Positions 1 to 8,782 of a stretch of DNA of 64,000 nucleotides are shown here, in pieces. This DNA comes from Gemmataceae bacterium (GTDB lineage Bacteria > Planctomycetota > Planctomycetia > Gemmatales > Gemmataceae). Within the stretch, counting starts at the first letter, position 1; every line of letters starts with the position of its first letter. The stretch spans positions 1 through 64,000 of the forward strand of contig JAHBXO010000031.1 in assembly GCA_019636445.1 (NCBI GenBank), written 5' to 3'. Both the position numbers and the translations under genes were made by a program. The notes under the pieces are model-generated. The model did no database searches. It worked only from the letters and a program-made list of their open reading frames with translations, and was not told the origin of the DNA.

Positions 1-1790
1 GCCAAATCAATCTCAATAACCCCAACCAGCCGATCACGGATGCCGAACTGGACCAGTTTCAGGGCCTGAAGGATTTGCAGATTCTTCATGTCAAAGGCCC
101 GATCTCCGACGCCGGACTTGCGAAGCTGGCCGCGTTCCCGAAGATGGCGTCCCTCAAGGAACTGATCGTTTATTCGCCGGATCTGACCGATGCGGCGTTG
201 GCTTCCGCTCCGAAGTTCGCGGGCTTGGTCCGTTTCCAACTCAACCACAGCAAGAAGGTGACAGGCGAGGGCCTGACTCACTTGAAGGGGTCGAACATCC
301 AGGCCTTGCACCTTTGCGGCACGTCGCTCGCCGATGCGCAGCTTGCGAAACTCAAAGACCTGCCGAAACTGCAGTCTCTCGACCTCACGGAAAACCCGAT
401 TACCGACGCCGGTCTCCAAGTCGTCGGGGGACTGAAACAATTGAAGTTTTTGTTGCTCTACGGAGTTCTCGGCGTGACTGATGCCGGGGCCAAGCATTTG
501 GAAGGCCTGACCGAACTGGAGACCCTCCAGGCGAACGGCGTCCCGTTCGGCGAGGCCGGATTCGCATCGCTGGCCAAGCTGCCAATGTTGAAGTACCTGA
601 ACGGGCCCAACATGCCGAACGTCACGGACGCCGGTATGAAAGCACTGGCGAAATCGCCGTCCCTGGAAGGGGTACACTTCGAGGCGACGCCGCTCACGGA
701 CGCCGGGCTGGCGGCCCTGGCGGCGTGCAAAACGCTGAAGTTTGTTCAGGCCACGAAGACGAAGGTGACGGCCGACGGCGCGAAAGCGTTTCACAAGGCC
801 CGGCCGGATGTGACTCTGACAACCGATCATGGCCAATTCGAGGCGAACCCCGCCGCTTCACCGCCTGCCACCGACCCGGACCGAGCCGCGGCGGAGAAAT
901 TGCTGTCGCAATTCGACTTGGACATTCTGCCCGCAGGAAAGACGGAAGTTCTCAAACTCAAAGCTGGCAGCCCGGTGCCGGCGGGGACGTTCGCCGTGAT
1001 CCGAGTCCGCTGCTGGAGCGAGGACCCGTTGCCCAAGACGTTCGCCGACGAGGTGCTGTTCCCGGCCGTCGCCCCATTGGCGCGGCTGGTGTCGCTCGAA
1101 GACTCCGGCTCGAAGGTGGAGATGGGCAAGGCGGACCCGGCCAAATGGGCCGGCCTCGCGACCAAGGAATCGCTCCAGCAGTTCGAACTGGCCGTGCCGC
1201 TATCCGACGGGTGGATCGACACGTTTCGCCAATTTCCCAAACTCACCGCCGTCCACGTTCACGAGGCCAAGAAGGTCCCCGTCGCGACGCTGAAGCGGTT
1301 GACGGAGCTGAAGGCGCTGGACTCGCTGCGAATTACTTCCATCGAGGGCTTGGACCGGTGGGAAGCGATCACGGTATTGCCGCTCAAGAAGCTGGGAGTA
1401 TCGGTCGCCCCGAACATGGATGCGGCCGCCTGCGAGCGGATCGCGGCGATGCCAGCGCTCGGCACGGTGTCCTTCTACGACATTGCGTTTACCGGCGAGA
1501 TGCTCGCGGTGCTGGCCCCGGCCCCGAAGCTGCGTTCGCTGACCTTTACCAAGTGCAAACTGCCGGCAACCGGGTACGATCACCTCGCCCGGATGCCAAA
1601 CCTCGGCGTGCTGAACATCAAAGGCAACGATTTTGGCGACGTGCAACTCGCCCAGTTCGCCGAAGCCAAGAACATTCAGTTCGTGTCCGTCAAGGAGACC
1701 GCCGTCACCGAGGCCGGCGCGAAGGCGCTGGCGGCGAAGCGGCCGAACCTCACGATTGAATGGTCCGGCGGGCGTGTGAAGGGCCGCTAA
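1..1790 (+). CDS. Leucine-rich-repeat protein, 5' truncated by window edge
   Basis: The reading frame is open from the first bases of the window, so the gene starts upstream; the first in-frame start-like codon (TTG at 75) lies inside an LRR and is not a true start. About 595 codons are visible. Repeats of roughly 24 residues follow the pattern L-T-D-A-G-L...L..L..L.L, seen as LTDAAL, ITDAGL, VTDAGA, VTDAGM and LTDAGL in the first 270 codons. A non-repeat linker of about 100 residues follows, then a second, weaker LRR block to the stop. T-D-A-G repeats of this kind are common in Gemmataceae proteins and form a solenoid used for protein binding. The N-terminal region that would show export or a kinase/WD40 fusion is outside the window. 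No ligand can be inferred. The next gene runs toward it from the opposite strand, 21 bp away. Confidence 0.85.
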   Translation, partial: QINLNNPNQPITDAELDQFQGLKDLQILHVKGPISDAGLAKLAAFPKMASLKELIVYSPDLTDAALASAPKFAGLVRFQLNHSKKVTGEGLTHLKGSNIQALHLCGTSLADAQLAKLKDLPKLQSLDLTENPITDAGLQVVGGLKQLKFLLLYGVLGVTDAGAKHLEGLTELETLQANGVPFGEAGFASLAKLPMLKYLNGPNMPNVTDAGMKALAKSPSLEGVHFEATPLTDAGLAALAACKTLKFVQATKTKVTADGAKAFHKARPDVTLTTDHGQFEANPAASPPATDPDRAAAEKLLSQFDLDILPAGKTEVLKLKAGSPVPAGTFAVIRVRCWSEDPLPKTFADEVLFPAVAPLARLVSLEDSGSKVEMGKADPAKWAGLATKESLQQFELAVPLSDGWIDTFRQFPKLTAVHVHEAKKVPVATLKRLTELKALDSLRITSIEGLDRWEAITVLPLKKLGVSVAPNMDAAACERIAAMPALGTVSFYDIAFTGEMLAVLAPAPKLRSLTFTKCKLPATGYDHLARMPNLGVLNIKGNDFGDVQLAQFAEAKNIQFVSVKETAVTEAGAKALAAKRPNLTIEWSGGRVKGR

Positions 1791-1811
1791 CGCCCGCCGC
1801 CGTCGACGCGG

Positions 1812-4800
1812 TTAGTTACGCACGCGGATCGTGTCCTCGGCCGTAAACGCCAGGCCGTTCGTCAGGCGACCCGTGAGGATGGCGCGCGTGTCGCCCACCT
1901 GGAACCCAGCCTTTTTCACGTCGTAGCTCGCCACCAGATCGAGTCGGCCGTCGCCGTTCACGTCCCGAAGCGAGAACTGCGGCGCGCCAGTCTTCTTATT
2001 GCGGGCGATCGAGTCCTCGGCACCGGTCCGGCCGAAGCGGAGGCTGGTCACATCCACCGTTCGTGCGTCGAACTGTGCGGACGACAGAATTGCCACTTCG
2101 ATGGACTTGGCCGTTCGCAATCGGATCTCGTTGCCGGCATTGCCCGGTAGGACATCGATGGCGATCGGCGGCACCTCGTTCACGTCGATGAGATTGACGG
2201 TCACGGTCGCCTGGGCGCTCAGGCCGCCGCCGTCGGTGGCACGCACGGTGAGCGCGAAACTTGGCGTCGTCTCGAAATCGAGGGCGGCCGAATTCGCGAC
2301 GGTGACGACGCCGCTGGCAGGGTCGATGGCGAACGCGCCGGCGATATTACCGGAGACGATGACGTAGGTGAGGGCGTCACCGTCGACGTCGGCGCCGACG
2401 ATGGTGCCGACACTGGTTCCGTTCGGGGAATTCTCCGGCAGGGAGAGCGTCGCCGGGGCGAGCGTCGGGGCGTCGTTGACGGGGTTCACGGTGATGGTGA
2501 CGGTGGCGAGATTGCTGGTCGCCTGGCCGTCGGAGGCGCGGAACGTGAACGAATCGACGCCATGGTAGTTCGCATTTGGCGTGTAGGAATAGGAGCCGTT
2601 GGCGTTGACGGCGACGGTGCCGTTCTTGGCGGTGCCGACGAGGGCGAAGGTGAGGGGGTCGCCGTCGACGTCGGCACCGAGAAGATTCCCGTTGAAGACC
2701 GTGTCTTCGTTGGTGGCGGCGGAGCCGTCGGTGGCCGTGGGAGCGTCGTTGACCGGAGTGACGGTGATGGTGACGGTGGCGGTGTTGCTGTTGGCGTTGC
2801 CGTCGTTGGCTTGGTATGTGAACGAATCCACGCCGTGGAAGTTGGCGTTGGGGGTATAGGAGTAGGTGCCGTTGGGGTTCACGACGGCGATGCCGTTCTT
2901 CGCCGCGCCGACGAGGGCGAAGGCGAGTGGATCGTTTTCGATGTCGTTGGCGGTGAGGGTGCCCCCGACGGGCGTGTCTTCGGGCGTGGTGGCGTTGGTG
3001 TCGTCGGCGACGGGGGCGTCGTTGACGGGGTTCACGGTGATGACGACGGTGGCGGTGTTGCTGCGGAGGATGCCATCGAAGGCGGTGTAGGTGAAGGAAT
3101 CGGTGCCGTTGAAATGCTCGTGCGGCACGTAGACCGGTTTGCCCTGTTCGTCGAACGTCAGCGACCCGTTGGCGGGCGGTGTTTCGATCCGGATGCCGAG
3201 CGTGTCGCCGTCGACGTCGGTCACGGGCAACACGAAGACCAACTCGTTGTCTTCGTCGACGGAGACTTCGGAGTCGTTGGCGATCGGGGCGTCGTTGACC
3301 GGGGTGACGGTGATGGTGACGGTGGCGGTGTTGCCGTTGGCGTTGCCGTCGTTGGCGCGGAAGGTGAAGCTGTCGGTGCCGTGGAAGTTGGCGTTGGGGG
3401 TGTAGGAGTAGGTTCCGTTGGGGTTCACGACGGCGGTGCCGTTCTTCGCCGCGCCGACGAGGGCGAAGGTGAGCGGGTCGTTCTCGACGTCGCTGGCGGT
3501 GAGGGTGCCGCCGACGGGCGTGTCTTCGGCCGTGGTGGCGGAGCCATTGTTGGCGACGGGGGGATCGTTGACGGCGCCGACGTTGAAGAACGCGCTGGCT
3601 TCCGCGGAGAATCCGGCATCGTTGGTGACGCGGTAGGTGAAGACGTCGGTCCCGTTGAAATTCGCGGCGGGCGTGTAGACGAACGTGCCGTTGGTATTGA
3701 AGGTGAGCGTGCCGAAGTTGGGGCCGGACAGGAGTTCGGCGGTAAGCGGTCGGCCGTTGGGGTCGCGGTCGTTGAGGAAGACGCCAGCTCCGTCGGCCAC
3801 GTATTTCGTGTCTTCGGGTGTGAAATAGAAGTCGTTTTCGGCGATTGGCTGGGCGTTGGGTTGATATTCGAAAGCGCCGATGTCGACGCCAGTCCCGGCA
3901 GGTCGGGGTTGGCCGCGCTGGTCGGTGGTCGGCGTATTGGCGTTGAGGACGCCTTTGTCCTGCGCGGGGCTGCCGGCGAGAAGGGGGCGGGTTTGCGGCC
4001 GGCCGCCGTTATTACCGAGCAAGCCGAGGAGCGGGTTGATCGGGTTCGAGAATGTGCCGAGGTAGTCGGAGGCGATCCAGCCGGAGGAGCCGACGGATAT
4101 GCCGATGAGGTTGCCGCCGGTGCTGGTGAAGGTGCCGGTGATGTCGGGGGTGTTGCTGCTGATTCCGAAGTTGTTGCGGGCCACGATGGTGTTTTGGATG
4201 AAACCGGAGACGACCGCGCCGACCGAGGCGACGTTGTAGACGCCGCCGCCAACGCTCGAACTGAGGAGTGAACGATTTTCAACGACGGTGGAACTGAACA
4301 GCCGCAGTGTGCCGGCGGTATTGGCGATCCCGCCACCGACGGAAACGGGATTCGACGCCGAGGGGTTCCCCGCGACGTTGTTGCTGATGGTGCTGTTCAC
4401 GACCTCGAGGTAGTTCGTGTTGTAGAGAGCGCCGCCCTGACCATTGATGCCCGAAGCGGTGTTTTGGAAGAACGTCGAGCGGTTGATGCGGGCCTCGCCC
4501 CGGGCAAGGATGGCGCCGCCTTTGCCACCCGGATTGGATGAACCGGCGACCGCGGCTCGTGTGGCTTTGTTGTCGTTGAACTGGGAGGTGTGAACGAACA
4601 GGTTCCCGCCCGTCGTTGCGATGGCACCCCCGTCGCCAGCTGAATTGAATGCAAAGAACGAATCCGTGATCGTCACGGTGGAACTGCGGGCGTTGATCGC
4701 TCCGCCCTCGCCGGCCGTGTTCCCCGAGAAGATCGCACCCGAGACACTGACGGAACCGCCGCCAACGTTAATGGCTCCGCCGATCGGCAGCATGGTGACG

Positions 4801-5378
4801 GCGGTGGCACCGTTACCCTCGAACTTGCCGACGCTCATCGTGACCGTCGCGGTGGTCGAGTTGTTATCGATGGCGCCACCGCGCGATATGGCGAAGTTGG
4901 ATTTGAAGTCGACGTTGTTCAGGGTCAGTTCACCGCGGTTGTGGATTCCGCCGCCGTTCTGCACGTTGCCGCCATCGCGGACGGCGATGCCCTTCAATTC
5001 GAGTTGCACGCCGGGGTGCACGTCGAAGACGCGATCAAGGCCACCGATGGTGACAACGGTGAAAACGGCGTCGGGAACCAGCAGGGCCGATTCGATGGTC
5101 GTCTTCCCGGTGGTGTCGGTAATGTCGAGGTCGCCGGTGGCAGCGGCATCCTCGTTCGCGCCGGCGAGCGAGAGCGTGTGAGTGCCGGTGGTGAGAATGA
5201 TCGTGTCGTCGCCGGGATTGGCGTTCGCGGCGATCACCGCTTCCCGCAAGGAAAGAAAGTTGTCGGCCTGAGTGGATTCGGCATTGGTTGTGACGACGAA
5301 AGTCGCCGGCACGTCGCGGGCTTCCAGTTCGACCAAATGCATGGGCCGGGCCGGCTTGCGGTTGCGATGTTGTGACAT
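1812..5378 (-). CDS. Large surface protein: LE-R-P motif, CSLREA, beta-helix, tandem cadherin-like domains
   Basis: This 1188-residue protein is probably extracellular. I chose the ATG at 5378 (MSQHRNRKPARPM) over the one at 5441 because it places the LEARDVPA motif at residues 18-25, the position typical of planctomycete exported giants; no Shine-Dalgarno supports either start. A CSLREA-like segment (LSLREA, 42-47) precedes a right-handed parallel beta-helix rich in GGAI/GGGI turns (about 100-450). A choice-of-anchor-Q-like end of helix finishes at DIGAFEYQ (about 500-506). Five Ig/cadherin-like repeats of about 91 residues follow (about 512-967), each with an EDT/EDN start and a Y-T-P...F/Y-H/N-G-x-D-S-F-T core. 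One classical cadherin domain (about 968-1065, PENSPNGTSVG, VRATDGGG, DVNE) and a planctomycete C-terminal domain with a DVNGDGRLD calcium-type loop close the protein. Repeats two and four are nearly identical. The role is likely adhesion or cell-surface structure; the substrate is unknown. Confidence 0.9.
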   Translation of the reverse strand: MSQHRNRKPARPMHLVELEARDVPATFVVTTNAESTQADNFLSLREAVIAANANPGDDTIILTTGTHTLSLAGANEDAAATGDLDITDTTGKTTIESALLVPDAVFTVVTIGGLDRVFDVHPGVQLELKGIAVRDGGNVQNGGGIHNRGELTLNNVDFKSNFAISRGGAIDNNSTTATVTMSVGKFEGNGATAVTMLPIGGAINVGGGSVSVSGAIFSGNTAGEGGAINARSSTVTITDSFFAFNSAGDGGAIATTGGNLFVHTSQFNDNKATRAAVAGSSNPGGKGGAILARGEARINRSTFFQNTASGINGQGGALYNTNYLEVVNSTISNNVAGNPSASNPVSVGGGIANTAGTLRLFSSTVVENRSLLSSSVGGGVYNVASVGAVVSGFIQNTIVARNNFGISSNTPDITGTFTSTGGNLIGISVGSSGWIASDYLGTFSNPINPLLGLLGNNGGRPQTRPLLAGSPAQDKGVLNANTPTTDQRGQPRPAGTGVDIGAFEYQPNAQPIAENDFYFTPEDTKYVADGAGVFLNDRDPNGRPLTAELLSGPNFGTLTFNTNGTFVYTPAANFNGTDVFTYRVTNDAGFSAEASAFFNVGAVNDPPVANNGSATTAEDTPVGGTLTASDVENDPLTFALVGAAKNGTAVVNPNGTYSYTPNANFHGTDSFTFRANDGNANGNTATVTITVTPVNDAPIANDSEVSVDEDNELVFVLPVTDVDGDTLGIRIETPPANGSLTFDEQGKPVYVPHEHFNGTDSFTYTAFDGILRSNTATVVITVNPVNDAPVADDTNATTPEDTPVGGTLTANDIENDPLAFALVGAAKNGIAVVNPNGTYSYTPNANFHGVDSFTYQANDGNANSNTATVTITVTPVNDAPTATDGSAATNEDTVFNGNLLGADVDGDPLTFALVGTAKNGTVAVNANGSYSYTPNANYHGVDSFTFRASDGQATSNLATVTITVNPVNDAPTLAPATLSLPENSPNGTSVGTIVGADVDGDALTYVIVSGNIAGAFAIDPASGVVTVANSAALDFETTPSFALTVRATDGGGLSAQATVTVNLIDVNEVPPIAIDVLPGNAGNEIRLRTAKSIEVAILSSAQFDARTVDVTSLRFGRTGAEDSIARNKKTGAPQFSLRDVNGDGRLDLVASYDVKKAGFQVGDTRAILTGRLTNGLAFTAEDTIRVRN

Positions 5379-5606
5379 GGGATAATTCGCGCAGGGGGAG
5401 GAAAGTGCAGGAAAGTTAATGGATCGGGCCGAGCCAATCAAGCACGAATGAACGATCTCGTTACATATTCAAGGAATCTCCTTGGTTTGAAGGATTTGTC
5501 GACATTTCGACCGAATTGGCGATCCGGCTGGCCTTGCGAAATCGGTCGCTGTTCGCCTATAACCGCGGTGGTTCCGCCTGCGCAAGGATGCGATGCCGTG
5601 AGGTCG
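5379..5606. other. Divergent intergenic region
   Basis: This 228-bp gap separates the start codons of the beta-helix surface protein and the MMPL transporter, so it should hold both promoters. An open frame from 5448 runs into the transporter, but its translation is low-complexity and unlike MMPL N-termini, so I treat it as untranslated. I see no clear -35/-10 pair, sigma54 site or palindromic operator. Confidence 0.5.
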
Positions 5607-8273
5607 ATGGAGCCGCCCGATGCCCCGGGGCGACTGGCCGGCGCGATGGCTGCCACCGTCGCCCTCAGCCTGCGCGCGCCCTGGCTCGTGCTCGTTCTCA
5701 CGTTCGCGAGCGTCGGGGCCGCAGCCTATTACGCTGCGACCCGCCTCGAATATCGCACCCAGCGCAACGACCTGATCGCCAAGGATAAAGACTGCCAGAT
5801 CCGCTGGCAGCGATATCTGGACGCTTTCGGCGACGATGACGATCTGGTCGTCGTGATTCGGGGGAACAATCGGGTAAGCATGGCGGCCGCCGCCGACACT
5901 GTCGCGGCGAGATTGAGGCAGCATCCGAAGCTGTTCGATCGCGTCTTCCACGAAGTCGACCTGCGAAACCTCTACGCCAAATCGCTCTTCTTCCTGTCGG
6001 TCGACGAATTGCAATCACTCGCGCACCGGCTCGACGGCATGGAGCCGCTTCTGGGTCCGCTGGGTCCGCTGACCTGGCGCACGCTGTCCCTCCATGCTCT
6101 GGTCGTGCAAGGGACCGTCGCGCGTCAATCCCCGACCCCGAATCCGGCGAATCGGGATTTGATGGCTCTATTGCCGGGATTGTTCGATTCCGCCACGCGG
6201 GCGCTCGCCAACCCGAACGACTACCGCAACCCGTGGCAACTCGCCGGCGACGATGCTCGATCCGTGATGCTCCGCGAGCCGCAAAAGTTCTTCACACCGG
6301 ACGGCCGGCTGGCGCTGGTTCTCGCGCGGCCGGTGAAGGACGCGCAGTCGTTCATCCCGGTACGCGCCGCGTGTGCCACGGCGCGGGCGATCCTTCAGGA
6401 AGCCCGCGCGGCGAACCCCGATTTGGAATTCGGCCTGACCGGCCTACCCGTGCTCGAAACCGACGAGATGGCCGCCTCCGAGGAGGATTCCACCTTCGCC
6501 TCGTGGCTGGCGCTGGCCGGCGTGGCCGTACTGTATTTCGTGGTCTATCGGGGTGCCCGCTACCCGCTCCTCACCGTTGGCACGTTGCTCGTTGGTTGCG
6601 CCTGGGCGCTCGGTTGGGCCGCGCTCACCGTCGGGCACCTCAACATCCTGTCCGCGACGTTCGCGGTGATGATCATCGGGATGGGCGACTACGGCGTGCT
6701 CTGGGTGGCGCGCTACGACGAGGAGCGCCGCTACGGCCGGGACGTGGCGGAGGCGCTGATGGAGACCGCGCGGCACGCCGGACCGGGCATCGCCACAGCC
6801 GCGGTCACGACGTCGCTCGCCTTCTTCGCGACCATGCTGGCGGACTTCCAGGCGGTCGCCGAACTCGGTTGGATCGCGGGTTGCGGGGTGTTGTTTTGCG
6901 CCGTGGCCTGTTCGACCGTGCTGCCCGCGCTGCTGGTGCTGCTCGAAAGCGGCCGGGACGCCGCCGCGCCCCGAACGATCCCGATCGCGTCCGCGCGCCC
7001 CTTCCTGCCATTCGTTTCGGCGAAACCGAGGCTCGTGTTGCTTCTCGGCCTCGTGCTCCTGGCGGGAGCGGCGCTCGGCGGCGGGCGCGTGCGCTACGAC
7101 TCGAATCTGCTGAACATGCAGGCGAAGGGTCTCGACTCCGTCGCATGGGAACACGAACTGATTCGCCATGCGGCCGGGGCGACGTGGGACGCGATGAGCC
7201 TGGTGCGGACGCGTGGCGAGGCGCTGGAATTGAAGGCACGCTACGAGGCGCTGCCGGGCGTGGGTCGTGTCGTGGAAGCGGCGTCGTTGCTTCCGGAAGA
7301 CGGCGAGGCGAAACGGTCGCTGGTCGCGGCGATCCACGCGAAGCTGGCGAACCTGCCGGAATCGGTGGCCGATCCCGTCGCGGCCGATCCCGCCGCGGTC
7401 GCGGAATTGTTGCGAGACTGGCCTGGCACCGCTGCGATTGTGGCGGAACTGGGCCGGAGCGGCGCTTCCGATCGGCTCCGCGAGTTCGATCGGAAACTGC
7501 GCCGGGATCTGTTCGCGGCCCTGCGGGAGTTGCGCGCCGTCAGTCGACCGGAGCCGATCACGACTTACGACCTGCCGCGCAGTTTTCGCGAGAGGTACAT
7601 CGGCCGGCATGGGGAGTTTCTGGTCCGTGCGTTCGCATCGGATTCGCTTTGGGAGTTCGACAGACTCGAAACGTTTACCCAAGCGGCCACCACCGTCGAC
7701 CGCGATGCCACGGGCAAATCGTTTCGCACTCTGGAAGGCCTGCGGCAGATGAAGGCCGGTTTCGAACTCGCAGGCCTCCTCGCACTGGGCGTTATCGTCG
7801 TTGTCCTTTGGCTCGACTTCCGCGACATCCGACGCGTGCTTCTGGGGTTGCTTCCCCTTGTTGTCGGAATCGTCTTCACGCTCGGCATTCTCGGCATTGC
7901 CGGCATCCCGCTCAACCCCGCCAACCTCATTGCCCTACCGCTCATCGTCGGCGTCGGCGTGGACAATGGGGTCCATGTTCTACACGATTATTCGGAACGG
8001 CTTCCCGGCAAACTCTACCGCCTCGGTGCGGCGACCGGCCGCGGAATCAGTGTCGCCGCGCTGACGACCATACTCGGCTTTGGAACCCTCGCGCTCGCCC
8101 GACACCGCGGCATGGCCGGAATGGGCCTCACGCTCGCGATCGGTGTCGCCGCCTGCATGCTCGCCGCGATCGTCGTCCTTCCGGCCGTCCTGCGCCTCGC
8201 GGACGCCCGCGCCCTTCGCCGCGCCGAACACGCCGAACGCGCCACCCCCGTCGCCGACCGCCTCGCGGCTTGA
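5607..8273 (+). CDS. MMPL/RND-superfamily transporter (HpnN-like)
   Basis: An 888-residue inner-membrane exporter of the RND superfamily, MMPL branch. The ATG at 5607 (MEPPDAPGRL) puts the first membrane helix at about residues 20-45 (SLRAPWLVLVLTFASVG). The usual duplicated layout is visible: TM1, a large periplasmic loop, five helices (SWLALAGVAVLYFVV, PLLTVGTLLVGCAWALG, then FAVMIIGMGDYG, with RYDEE after it), then TM7, a second loop and five more helices including LIVGVGVDNGVHVLHDY. That last segment matches the G-x-G-x-D-N/F motif of the RND fourth helix; the first half carries the diverged GMGDYG version. Hopanoid-linked HpnN proteins share length and architecture, so transport of a lipid or hopanoid to the outer membrane is possible, but no hopanoid genes are nearby. 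A hypothetical gene and two glycosyltransferases follow on the same strand, suggesting envelope lipid or glycan export. Confidence 0.85.
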   Translation: MEPPDAPGRLAGAMAATVALSLRAPWLVLVLTFASVGAAAYYAATRLEYRTQRNDLIAKDKDCQIRWQRYLDAFGDDDDLVVVIRGNNRVSMAAAADTVAARLRQHPKLFDRVFHEVDLRNLYAKSLFFLSVDELQSLAHRLDGMEPLLGPLGPLTWRTLSLHALVVQGTVARQSPTPNPANRDLMALLPGLFDSATRALANPNDYRNPWQLAGDDARSVMLREPQKFFTPDGRLALVLARPVKDAQSFIPVRAACATARAILQEARAANPDLEFGLTGLPVLETDEMAASEEDSTFASWLALAGVAVLYFVVYRGARYPLLTVGTLLVGCAWALGWAALTVGHLNILSATFAVMIIGMGDYGVLWVARYDEERRYGRDVAEALMETARHAGPGIATAAVTTSLAFFATMLADFQAVAELGWIAGCGVLFCAVACSTVLPALLVLLESGRDAAAPRTIPIASARPFLPFVSAKPRLVLLLGLVLLAGAALGGGRVRYDSNLLNMQAKGLDSVAWEHELIRHAAGATWDAMSLVRTRGEALELKARYEALPGVGRVVEAASLLPEDGEAKRSLVAAIHAKLANLPESVADPVAADPAAVAELLRDWPGTAAIVAELGRSGASDRLREFDRKLRRDLFAALRELRAVSRPEPITTYDLPRSFRERYIGRHGEFLVRAFASDSLWEFDRLETFTQAATTVDRDATGKSFRTLEGLRQMKAGFELAGLLALGVIVVVLWLDFRDIRRVLLGLLPLVVGIVFTLGILGIAGIPLNPANLIALPLIVGVGVDNGVHVLHDYSERLPGKLYRLGAATGRGISVAALTTILGFGTLALARHRGMAGMGLTLAIGVAACMLAAIVVLPAVLRLADARALRRAEHAERATPVADRLAA

Positions 8274-8328
8274 CAGCGCGGCTCGACCCGGCTATCTCGC
8301 AGACCTCCTTCCACCGGATGGACTACCC

Positions 8329-8778
8329 GTGGTCAACGCCGCTCCGGCCGCACGCCGGCTCGATGCCGAGGAATTGGTGCATTCGATCCGCATGGGATTG
8401 GAAGCGCGCGATCCCCGGTTCCGATCGCCAACCGCGATCGACGACGATCTGCCACCCGAAGAGAATCCACTTCTGGTACTGGCTCCGGTTGCGGGCCTTT
8501 TGGAAGTGCCGGCCCGAGCAAAGCCCGGCCCCTGGCGCCGGCCGATCGCGTTCCTGCGACGCGTGCTCCGCGCACTCCTGCGACCGTGGACCGAACTCCA
8601 GACGCGGCACAACCGCCTCACCGCTCAACTCATGGTCCAGCAGGATCGCCGGTTGCGTAACCGATTTCAGACGGAAATCATGCACCTGCGCCGACAGCAG
8701 GACGAGTTGCGCCGTCAACTGTTCGAACTGAACCGTCGCGCCGCGGAGCTCGAAGCGCGCGCCGGACGCGGGGATTGA
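8329..8778 (+). CDS. Hypothetical protein with C-terminal coiled coil
   Basis: About 149 residues, start uncertain. The GTG at 8329 begins the sequence that looks protein-like (VVNAAPAARRLDAEELVHSI); the ATG at 8392 (MGLEARDPRF) is the alternative. Upstream codons of this frame overlap the MMPL gene and read as Arg/Ser/Pro-rich noise. An N-terminal segment EELVHSIRMGLEARDPRF is followed by an acidic linker. The C-terminal third is charged and heptad-like (RRQQDELRRQLFELNRRAAE), predicting a coiled coil. The stop lies 4 bp before the ATG of the large glycosyltransferase, so the two are almost certainly co-translated. I recognise no family. A scaffold or chain-length/partner role in glycan synthesis is only a guess from context. 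Confidence 0.6.
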   Translation: MVNAAPAARRLDAEELVHSIRMGLEARDPRFRSPTAIDDDLPPEENPLLVLAPVAGLLEVPARAKPGPWRRPIAFLRRVLRALLRPWTELQTRHNRLTAQLMVQQDRRLRNRFQTEIMHLRRQQDELRRQLFELNRRAAELEARAGRGD

Positions 8779-8782
8779 TCGC

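Noticed and set aside
2562-4271. Plus-strand frame of about 570 codons opposite the beta-helix protein
   Set aside because: Gly/Val/Asp-rich repeats mirror the cadherin-like repeats of the minus-strand gene; no independent features.
5448-5606. Start of the MMPL gene at 5448
   Set aside because: The first 53 codons are unlike MMPL N-termini, and ATG at 5607 places TM1 properly.
8080-8328. N-terminal extension of the coiled-coil protein to 8080
   Set aside because: It overlaps the MMPL gene and reads as Ser/Arg/Pro noise; GTG at 8329 is preferred.
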